From NCBI GenBank assembly GCA_004028745.1, contig RAZP01000057.1:1-18838 (forward strand): 18,838 nucleotides of DNA, read 5' to 3'. The DNA comes from Prosthecochloris sp. GTDB taxonomy: Bacteria > Bacteroidota > Chlorobiia > Chlorobiales > Chlorobiaceae. Of the stretch, positions 8,173 through 14,368 are shown piece after piece. Position 1 is the stretch's first letter, and each line of letters begins with the position of its first letter. Under the pieces are notes generated by a model. That model saw nothing but the letters and a program-made list of their open reading frames with translations, ran no database searches and had not been told where the DNA came from. The position numbers were made by a program, and so were the translations under genes.

Positions 8173-8877
8173 GTGAATATCGAAGGTGATATCCGTTACT
8201 CGATACGGACAAGCCCAAGGGCGAAGCATGTCCGGCTGCGCGTTTCACCGCATGAAGGTCTCGTTGTTGTTGTTCCTCAGGGGTATGACAGGTGTCAGGT
8301 GCCCGATATTGTCAGGGGGCGGCTTCCCTGGATACGTAAGGCTCTTGAAAAAATGCCGTCCGTTGACCCCGACAAAGCAATGCTGCCTGAAACCCTTTTC
8401 CTACAGAGCATCGGTGAAGAATGGGCTGTTTTTTGTGAAAACAGTCCGGGAAAACAGAAGTTTCTGACTGAAAAACCGGGGAGAATCATTGAAATTTATT
8501 CTTTTTCGGATGACCATTCAGCCTCCTGTGACTTCCTGCATGCATGGGTGAAACGAAAAGCTGCGATTGAATTGCTGCCGATGCTCGATGCCGCCGCTGA
8601 ACGGTATGGTTTTACCTTCAACCGCGGAACGATAAGGTTCCAGAAAACCCGATGGGGAAGCTGCTCGGCAAGAGGTACGATAAGCCTCAACATGAAGCTG
8701 CTGTTTCTTCCTCCCGAACTGGTTGAGTATATCATGCTGCATGAGCTGTGCCATACAGTACATATGAACCATTCACAGTATTTCTGGACGCTTGTCGAGC
8801 GCCATATGCCTGATTACCGTGGTCGTGATCGTGCCATCAAAAATGCTTTCCGCCATGTTCCGCCGTTCCTGCTTTGA
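8173..8877 (+). CDS. YgjP/DUF45-type M48-like zinc metallopeptidase
   Basis: A 234-residue cytosolic protein. The N-terminal part (RTSPRAKHVRLRVSPHEGLVV) and the central block TRWGSCSARGTISLN are hallmarks of the YgjP-like (DUF45) family. The zinc site follows: H190-E191-L-C-H194 with the third ligand H200 in HMNHS. This is HExxH, a gluzincin/WLM-like arrangement. The physiological substrate is unknown; family members are often found near restriction or repair genes, or alone. The start is GTG 8173; AAGG at 8155-8158 is the only candidate ribosome-binding site and is rather far away. The gene is 41 bp upstream of the DUF2779 gene, so the two may be co-transcribed. Confidence 0.88.
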   Translation: MNIEGDIRYSIRTSPRAKHVRLRVSPHEGLVVVVPQGYDRCQVPDIVRGRLPWIRKALEKMPSVDPDKAMLPETLFLQSIGEEWAVFCENSPGKQKFLTEKPGRIIEIYSFSDDHSASCDFLHAWVKRKAAIELLPMLDAAAERYGFTFNRGTIRFQKTRWGSCSARGTISLNMKLLFLPPELVEYIMLHELCHTVHMNHSQYFWTLVERHMPDYRGRDRAIKNAFRHVPPFLL

Positions 8878-8918
8878 AGCATGAACAGTGGTTCTGAACT
8901 CTGTATCTCAGAAAAAAC

Positions 8919-10907
8919 ATGCCCGGTAGATACCTGACTAAATCAAAGTTTCTTCTGGCAATGGAGTGCCCTACAAAACTCTATTATTCGGGAAAGAAGG
9001 AGTATGCTGATCAGTCACGGCAGGATCCTTTTCTTGCTGCCTTGGCGGACGGCGGTTTTCAGGTGGGTGCGCTTGCGCGGTGCTATTTCCCCGGTGGGCA
9101 CATGATCGGGCAGCTTGATGACCAGGCAGCGCTGACTGAAACCGCCCGGCTGCTCCGACAGGAAAACGTGATGCTCTACGAGCCGGCTTTTCTTTATGAA
9201 AATCTGTTCGTGAGAGTCGATATTCTGGTCAAAGAGAATGGTTGCCTGCGTCTTTACGAGGTTAAGTCCAAATCATGGAACCCTGTTCAAGGTCAGCCTT
9301 TCACCGGTAAAAAGGGTAATCTGACAGCTGCGTGGAAACCCTATCTTTATGACGTTGCATTTCAGGCCTATGTTGTTGGAAAAGCGATGCCGGGTTATGT
9401 GCTTGAACCTTTTCTCATGTTTGTTGATAAAAACGCAGAGTGCCCGACGGACGGGCTGAATCAAAAGTTCCGCATCAAGCGTGTGAGTGGAAGGAAGGCG
9501 GAGGTGCAAATCATAAACCTGACGCAGGAGGACCTTTCGGTTTCGCTTCTGGCGGCGGTGCCGGTTGAAAAATATGTCTCCATGATCATGAGCGGGTACG
9601 GAACAAAGGATTTTGACCCTTTGGGATTTGAGGGGACGCTACGTTATTTCTCCAAGTTTTATGGCCGGGATGAGAGGATTACACCCGTGCCGGGGGGGAA
9701 GTGTGAAAAATGCCAGTTCAAATGTTCCGAAGAAGATGAAGAAACAAGTTTGAAAAGCGGTTTCAAGGAGTGCTGGAAAGAAACGTTCGGGTGGGAAGAT
9801 CAAGATTTCAAAGACCCTCTGGTACTTGATCTCTGGGACTATAGAAAAAAGGATTCTGCAATCTCGGAAAGAAAACTGGTGCTTGCCGATCTTGATGAAA
9901 AAGATATCGGAATGAAAGACAACGGCAATGATGGCCGACCGGGGCTGTCAAGGACAAAGCGCCAGTTTTTGCAGATTGAAAAGGCCAAAACAGGGGACTT
10001 TTCACCATTCATAGACCGGGAAAACCTTGGACGAGAGATGGGGCGTTGGCATTTTCCCCTGCACTTTATTGATTTCGAGACGGCAATGGTTCCAATCCCT
10101 TTTAATGCAGGAAAACATCCCTATGAGACCATCGCTTTCCAGTTTTCACATCATGTTGTCGAAGAGGATGGCTCGGTTCGTCACGCGGGGGAGTTTCTCC
10201 TCGCTGATCCGGGAGTGTTTCCCAATTACATGTTTATCAGAAAGCTCAGAGCGGAGCTGGGAAACGACGAAGGAACGATTTTTTGTTACAGTCATTATGA
10301 AAATACTGTTCTCAATGCCATTCATCGGCAAATGCAGCAAGACGGAGGTCAGCCGGAAGACAGTGACGACCTGCTCGCATTCATCGAAAGTATTTCCCAT
10401 TCTTCATCAGGAAATGAACGTTTGTGGCAGGGAACGAGAGACATGGTCGATCTGCTCGATATGGTCAAACGCTACTACTATAACCCATCTACTAATGGTT
10501 CTAACTCCATCAAGTATGTGCTTCCCGCGGTGCTTCAAAGTTCAGAGTGTTTGCAGAGGAAATATTCAAAACCGGTTTACGGTGCGGAGGGCGGTATCTT
10601 CAGCATGAACTTTAAAAACAAGCGGTGGATAGAAAAGAAAAACGGCAGTGTCGCCGATCCCTACTCGCTTCTGCCAGAGATGTTTGCAGACATTTCCTCT
10701 GAAGAAATGCAACGCTTGATGAGCGGAGAGGATGAGAGTGCAATTCGCCATGGTGGAGAAGCAATGACTGCTTACGCAAGGCTCCAGTATGAAGAGATGG
10801 AAGATTTCGAAAGGGGCGCTATTGTAAAAGCATTGCTTCAGTATTGCGAACTTGATACTCTTGCTATGGTGATGCTTTATGAGGCTTGGCGGGAGGAGGT
10901 TTCATGA
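8919..10907 (+). CDS. DUF2779 protein: Cas4-like PD-(D/E)XK region plus DEDD exonuclease-like region
   Basis: A 662-residue protein. The first ~290 residues look like a Cas4/AddB-type nuclease: C17 (AMECPTKLYY), D101 (FVRVDIL), E114-V-K116 (LYEVKSKS), then a Cys group C262, C265, C269 and C285, which together with C17 could hold a [4Fe-4S] cluster. The C-terminal half matches DUF2779, an RNase H-fold/YprB-like domain: D385 and E387 in FIDFET, the YSHYEN segment at 457-462, D508/D511 in RDMVDLL, and Y642/D646 in YCELDT, which fits a DEDDy exonuclease. Residues ~290-370 form a charged linker. The protein may process or repair nucleic acid; nothing experimental is known to me. No cas genes or CRISPR are near. 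It overlaps ald by four bases. No strong ribosome-binding site precedes ATG 8919. Confidence 0.85.
   Translation: MPGRYLTKSKFLLAMECPTKLYYSGKKEYADQSRQDPFLAALADGGFQVGALARCYFPGGHMIGQLDDQAALTETARLLRQENVMLYEPAFLYENLFVRVDILVKENGCLRLYEVKSKSWNPVQGQPFTGKKGNLTAAWKPYLYDVAFQAYVVGKAMPGYVLEPFLMFVDKNAECPTDGLNQKFRIKRVSGRKAEVQIINLTQEDLSVSLLAAVPVEKYVSMIMSGYGTKDFDPLGFEGTLRYFSKFYGRDERITPVPGGKCEKCQFKCSEEDEETSLKSGFKECWKETFGWEDQDFKDPLVLDLWDYRKKDSAISERKLVLADLDEKDIGMKDNGNDGRPGLSRTKRQFLQIEKAKTGDFSPFIDRENLGREMGRWHFPLHFIDFETAMVPIPFNAGKHPYETIAFQFSHHVVEEDGSVRHAGEFLLADPGVFPNYMFIRKLRAELGNDEGTIFCYSHYENTVLNAIHRQMQQDGGQPEDSDDLLAFIESISHSSSGNERLWQGTRDMVDLLDMVKRYYYNPSTNGSNSIKYVLPAVLQSSECLQRKYSKPVYGAEGGIFSMNFKNKRWIEKKNGSVADPYSLLPEMFADISSEEMQRLMSGEDESAIRHGGEAMTAYARLQYEEMEDFERGAIVKALLQYCELDTLAMVMLYEAWREEVS
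10891..10899 (+). promoter_or_regulatory. Strong Shine-Dalgarno for ald inside the DUF2779 gene
   Basis: GGGAGGAGG lies within the last codons of the DUF2779 gene, five bases before ATG 10904. It decides the ald start: the resulting N-terminus MIIGIPKEVKVRENR is exactly that of alanine dehydrogenases, whereas an in-frame TTG at 10886 would add six residues that the family does not have. Confidence 0.8.
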
Positions 10908-12016
10908 TCATCGGCATACCGAAAGAAGTAAAGGTCAGGGAAAACCGGGTTGCATGCACTCCGGCAGGTGTGCGGTATCTCGCAGACGCCGGGCACAAGG
11001 TTCTGCTTCAAAGCGGGGCGGGTGAAGGCAGCGGTTTCAATGATGAAGCATACAGGTTGGCAGGTGCCGAGTTATTGCAGGATGCTGCGGATGTGTGGCA
11101 GGCCGATATGGTTATAAAAGTAAAAGAGCCTGTTCGGGGAGAGTATCACTATCTGCACCGAGGTCAAGTGTTGTTTACGTTTCTTCATCTTGCCGCTGCC
11201 CCGGAACTGACGGCTTGTCTTGTTGAGAAAGGGGTAAGTGCAATTGCATATGAAACAGTATATGAGAAGGGAAGACTGCCCCTTCTTGCTCCGATGAGCG
11301 AAATTGCGGGGAAAATGAGTGTTGTGGCGGGGGGATTTTATCTTGCAAATCATTTCGGAGGAAATGGCAGGCTGTTGGGCGGGGTTCCAGGGGTAATGCC
11401 GGGCAAGGTTACCATTCTGGGAGGAGGAACAGCAGGGATGAATGCCGCCAAAGTTGCGAAAGGAATCGGTGCCAGAGTTACCGTACTGGAGCTTGATCAG
11501 GAAAGAATGCGTTTTCTCAGTGATATTTTAGGGGCGCAGGTACAAACACTTTTTTCCACCCGGCAGCATATTGCCGAGGAGCTGGAGGATACCGACCTTC
11601 TTGTAGGGGCAGTGCTTGTCCCCGGAGCCAGTGCACCGAAGCTGCTTGACCGTGACATGCTGCGTTCCATGAAAAAAGGAGCTGTCTTTGTCGATATATC
11701 GATCGACCAGGGAGGATGCTCGGAAACGTCAAGACCTACTTCCCATGAAAATCCGGTATACAGTGAGGAAGGCATTCTGCATTATTGCGTGACAAACATG
11801 CCGGGAGCGTACGCAAGGACCTCTACGGAAGCGCTCACAGGCAATACTCTGGCATATGTCAAGGCCATTGCTGACATGGGTGTCGAGAGGGCGATACGTG
11901 TAATGCCAAGTCTTCGGAAAGGGCTGAATATCCACGAGGGTCTTGTGACGCATAAAGCTGTTGCCGAGTCGCTGGGTATGGAATATGGCGGCAAGCATCT
12001 GGAGAAAAAAAGTTGA
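10904..12016 (+). CDS. ald: Alanine dehydrogenase
   Basis: A 370-residue NAD-dependent enzyme that interconverts L-alanine and pyruvate plus ammonium in the cytosol. Key residues of the family are present: R15 in VRENR, K74 in VKEP, H95 in FLHLA, the Rossmann motif at 173-178 (GGGTAG) followed by the acidic strand end VLELD, and D268 in IDQGG. The segment from TSHENP to NMPGAYARTST is also typical. The nucleotide motif reads GGGTAG where most relatives I recall have GGGVVG or similar, a mild change. Length is normal. It starts inside the DUF2779 stop codon (ATGA) with a strong ribosome-binding site and ends 21 bp before a convergent gene. Confidence 0.95.
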   Translation: MIIGIPKEVKVRENRVACTPAGVRYLADAGHKVLLQSGAGEGSGFNDEAYRLAGAELLQDAADVWQADMVIKVKEPVRGEYHYLHRGQVLFTFLHLAAAPELTACLVEKGVSAIAYETVYEKGRLPLLAPMSEIAGKMSVVAGGFYLANHFGGNGRLLGGVPGVMPGKVTILGGGTAGMNAAKVAKGIGARVTVLELDQERMRFLSDILGAQVQTLFSTRQHIAEELEDTDLLVGAVLVPGASAPKLLDRDMLRSMKKGAVFVDISIDQGGCSETSRPTSHENPVYSEEGILHYCVTNMPGAYARTSTEALTGNTLAYVKAIADMGVERAIRVMPSLRKGLNIHEGLVTHKAVAESLGMEYGGKHLEKKS

Positions 12017-12037
12017 CGGGCTTTGTGGACCGATGTG

Positions 12038-12310
12038 TTATCGGTATCGTTTCTTGAGCATGGTTCCTATGCCTAAGACGATCAGCGAAGCAAGCAGGGC
12101 AGCCATGCCCGCGAAAAGTGTTATAACCATACCGGCGATCGCCGAAACCATTCCCGTTACAAAGTACATTGCCGTAATCATCGTCAGGTAAAACAGGGTA
12201 ATAGCCGCCAGTACCGGCAAACGGATTTTTTGAATAAACGCGGGGCCTACCGATGCAACAAACGCGCATGACATCAGTCCCCACCATACCCAGTCAGAGA
12301 GAAACTCCAT
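12038..12310 (-). CDS. Small three-helix membrane protein, unknown function
   Basis: A 90-residue, strongly hydrophobic protein. About three membrane helices are visible: WWGLMSCAFVASVGPAF, a central one around LPVLAAITLFYLTMITAMYFV, and a C-terminal one around ITLFAGMAALLASLIVLGIG, ending in the basic tail KKRYR. I do not recognise the family. The frame is preferred over a longer overlapping one on the same strand (11859-12287) because that one runs into ald and has no coherent composition. There is no clear ribosome-binding site before the ATG. It lies downstream of the PPC gene on the same strand, 68 bp away. Confidence 0.6.
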   Translation of the reverse strand: MEFLSDWVWWGLMSCAFVASVGPAFIQKIRLPVLAAITLFYLTMITAMYFVTGMVSAIAGMVITLFAGMAALLASLIVLGIGTMLKKRYR

Positions 12311-12321
12311 TGGAAGACTAA

Positions 12322-12348
12322 GTCAAAAGGTAAAGGTCAAAAGGCAAA
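12322..12348. repeat. Two tandem copies of a 14-bp unit (GTCAAAAGG[T/C]AAA)
   Basis: In the 68-bp gap between the small membrane protein and the PPC gene, GTCAAAAGGTAAA (12322-12334) is followed by GTCAAAAGGCAAA (12336-12348), a 14-bp period. Right after it comes TGCTGGATGGCTTGATAGC, resembling the degenerate repeat at 6180-6229. No function is evident. Confidence 0.5.
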
Positions 12349-12378
12349 AATGCTGGATGGCTTGATAGCTCAACATTC

Positions 12379-12822
12379 TTACGGAACCAGCAGCTTGAGT
12401 CCGATTTCAGGATCAGGTCGGCGGGTTGCCGTTGTGCCGGTAATCTCAAACATGATAACTTCCATGACGTACCATACTTTTACGCCTTCGCGGATACAGC
12501 CCGTGACGGTGTTTTCTTCACGCCCGCATGCCATATGAAGATGGAGCACAGGATTTCCTTCGTCGTCCGGGAAAATAGTGCCTGTGCCGGTAATTTCATG
12601 GGTTTCGTATAGCTCATGCTGCATTGGCATGACAGGTATGGCACGACTCTGTTGAGGACCTACAATGAGCTTGCTGCCTTTGTCAGCTCCTCCAAGTATA
12701 ATTATTGCGGCAGCTCTGATGCTATGGTCAGCGGCAAATTTTTCCAGCGTTTCATGAACTATTTCGCCGTCTTCAAGCCGAATGATAAACGTTCTGCCCT
12801 GCTTTGCCTCGGAATAGAGCAT
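12379..12822 (-). CDS. PPC-domain (DUF296) protein
   Basis: A 147-residue protein that fits the stand-alone prokaryotic PPC fold (plants and prokaryotes conserved domain). The motif LHLHMACGRE (H94 and H96) followed by TVTGCIREG is the conserved core, and the His pair is a likely metal site in prokaryotic members. The N-terminal part (GRTFIIRLEDGEIVHETLEKFA..H.IRAA) is the usual first strand-helix. In plants the domain accompanies AT-hook DNA-binding motifs; none are present here, so DNA binding should not be assumed. Prokaryotic copies form trimers of unknown role. It sits upstream of the small membrane protein on the - strand and its 5' side faces the palindromic element. Confidence 0.87.
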   Translation of the reverse strand: MLYSEAKQGRTFIIRLEDGEIVHETLEKFAADHSIRAAAIIILGGADKGSKLIVGPQQSRAIPVMPMQHELYETHEITGTGTIFPDDEGNPVLHLHMACGREENTVTGCIREGVKVWYVMEVIMFEITGTTATRRPDPEIGLKLLVP

Positions 12823-12961
12823 TGTGTGTGCGGTTTGCGTTGACGATTTCGGGTAAAGATAAAGATTTTATGAAAAAATAGTACCCCCTACAGGATTAGG
12901 TGACCGTAACCTGTGAAATTTCGGAAGCGTTTTGTTGTGCTGTTCTGCACGGTTATATAAA

Positions 12962-13112
12962 TTAAAGGCACCTCTATTAATTGTCGTGAGCGAGCTGAAG
13001 ACGAGGCGGACGGAGCACAGAAACCGGAGTGTACACAGAGTACATGAGGATTTCGAGCACCGACCAACGAAGTATTCGGGTCGCTCACGACAATTAATAG
13101 AGGTGTCCTTAA
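12962..13112. repeat. MITE/REP-like palindromic element with 32-bp terminal inverted repeats
   Basis: Bases 12962-12993 and 13081-13112 are reverse complements at 30 of 32 positions, with the inner 25 (12969-12993 and 13081-13105) perfect. The 87-bp interior is itself an imperfect palindrome: GTGAGCGA followed by a CGAA-like block on both arms, GGnCGGnGCnC in both inner arms, and a central TGTAC-ACAGA-GTACA hairpin. The whole element can fold into one long stem. It has no credible protein; short open frames crossing it are by-products of the symmetry. It looks like a non-autonomous mobile or dispersed palindrome, but no copy elsewhere in the window can confirm that. It fills much of the 377-bp gap 12823-13199; the rest of the gap shows no gene. 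Confidence 0.75.
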
Positions 13113-13199
13113 GAAGTTGAGAATGGTCCTGGTATATGGCCGGGCTTTGAAAAATGCCGGTCAAGCAACAGTCATGGACAAGAAACAAGGCTGGTAATA

Positions 13200-13910
13200 A
13201 TGAAGGGAATACAGGGAGCGGGGAGAACCTTCCTCATAAGCATAGCAATAACAATAGCGGCCGGTGTGTTTGGTGTGCTGTTCAATATGGTGAACCCAAA
13301 AGGTATTGAGATTGTAAAGGAACGTCAGGAACATTCCGCTTACAAGGCAGCTGCAGCAGATGGTGAGAAAGACGTAGATTCCAGCAAAACGCATAGTGAT
13401 GGTGCTGTCGTGGTGTCAGAGAGTTCTGTTGCTGCGGATCAGAAGGTCGAAGTTTTAGAGCAAGCCTCCGGTATCGATTCTGCAGAGGTTTCCCTGACAG
13501 CGATTGCCGAAACTGAACAATATGAGTCCCCGAAGGAATCGACAGACGAAGCGGCTGCAACAACTGAAATTGAACTGATTACTTTGTTTGAGGCAAAAGA
13601 GTACTTCGACAAGGGAGACGGTTTTTTTGTGGATGCAAGATCGGAGTACAAGTATTATGAACTGCATATACCGGGTGCGTTGTCATTGTCTGCAAGCAGA
13701 TTTGATTCGCAGTATGAAGAGTTTAAAGATACAATCGCAAAGGATGCATTGCTTATCATTTATTGTCACAGCATTACGTGTCCTTACAGCGATATTGTCG
13801 CCAGTAAACTGAGAGGGTTTGGATATACGAATATCAAAATCTTCGCCGGCGGCTGGACCGAGTGGTTACGAGCAAGGTATCCTGTTCAAGGTTTTAAAGT
13901 TTACTCATGA
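13200..13910 (+). CDS. Membrane-anchored extracytoplasmic rhodanese-domain protein
   Basis: A 236-residue protein. Residues ~10-30 form one hydrophobic helix (FLISIAITIAAGVFGVLF), likely an uncleaved anchor. Residues ~35-122 are a low-complexity, Ala/Ser/Glu-rich linker. The rhodanese domain follows at ~125-236: LFEAKEYFDKGD, VDAR (D145, R147), HIPGA, then the active-site strand IIYCHSITCP with C189 in the catalytic position and a second Cys, C194, in the loop, and AGGWTEWL near the end. Rhodaneses carry persulfide sulfur on the catalytic Cys; the loop here is not the thiosulfate-specific CRxGxR form, so the substrate is open. AAGG at about 13187-13190 serves ATG 13200. It overlaps the MauE gene by four bases (ATGA), so the two form a unit. 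Confidence 0.88.
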   Translation: MKGIQGAGRTFLISIAITIAAGVFGVLFNMVNPKGIEIVKERQEHSAYKAAAADGEKDVDSSKTHSDGAVVVSESSVAADQKVEVLEQASGIDSAEVSLTAIAETEQYESPKESTDEAAATTEIELITLFEAKEYFDKGDGFFVDARSEYKYYELHIPGALSLSASRFDSQYEEFKDTIAKDALLIIYCHSITCPYSDIVASKLRGFGYTNIKIFAGGWTEWLRARYPVQGFKVYS

Positions 13911-14368
13911 AAATCAGCCAGCTACTATCGAGTTCGATAACAGTAACCGTGTTGAGATTTATTGTGGGAGCGCTGTTTATCCTCGCCAGTTATCCTAAGA
14001 TCATCAACCCGGTTCATTTCAGTGCGGTTATTGCTGAATATCAACTATTGCCTGAAAGCCTTGTGCCGTTTGTGGCAATAATTTTACCCTGGCTGGAGTT
14101 GTTGTGCGGCGCAATGCTTATCCTGAATGTATATGCTCAAAGCAATGCTTTGATATTGATGATCACTCTCATAATCTTTACCGTTGGTATAACGAATAAC
14201 ATCCTTAGGGGAATCATTCATGACTGCGGATGCTTTGAATTTCTCAGCGGATGGTTTGGTATGCAGGAAGAAATAGGCCTCTCGACGATCGTGAGAGATC
14301 TGTTCTTTATGGTATTAGTCTTCCCGATTCTTTTCTATGGAACTAATGTTTTCTTTCGAGGGAAGTGA
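13907..14368 (+). CDS. MauE/DoxX-like membrane protein with DCGC motif
   Basis: A 153-residue protein with about four membrane helices (around 12-30, 52-75, 80-98 and 128-148). The first helix pair (RFIVGALFILASYPKIINP, LPWLELLCG) matches the MauE/DoxX family. A soluble loop holds H105-D106-C107-G108-C109-F110. MauE-type proteins are linked to periplasmic disulfide or thiol chemistry in methylamine utilisation; this copy pairs with a rhodanese instead, so it may pass electrons or sulfur across the membrane. This role is inference. The start codon overlaps the rhodanese stop. Its last 54 bp overlap the convergent TolC gene on the other strand. Confidence 0.83.
   Translation: MKISQLLSSSITVTVLRFIVGALFILASYPKIINPVHFSAVIAEYQLLPESLVPFVAIILPWLELLCGAMLILNVYAQSNALILMITLIIFTVGITNNILRGIIHDCGCFEFLSGWFGMQEEIGLSTIVRDLFFMVLVFPILFYGTNVFFRGK

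Noticed and set aside
8889..8916. TTCTGA/TCAGAA hairpin before the DUF2779 gene as a terminator
   Set aside because: Only six pairs, a ten-base loop, and followed by A residues instead of T on the + strand.
8919..10907. CRISPR-associated Cas4
   Set aside because: The N-terminal half is Cas4-like, but the protein is much longer, has a DUF2779 domain, and no cas genes or CRISPR repeats are present.
11859..12287. 142-residue open frame on the - strand overlapping ald and the small membrane protein
   Set aside because: It runs antisense into ald and has an incoherent mix of Arg, Pro, Cys and His; the overlapping 90-residue frame has a clear membrane-protein pattern.
12868..13188. Open frames on both strands across the palindromic element
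   Set aside because: They owe their length to the element's symmetry and have no start signals or recognisable protein features.
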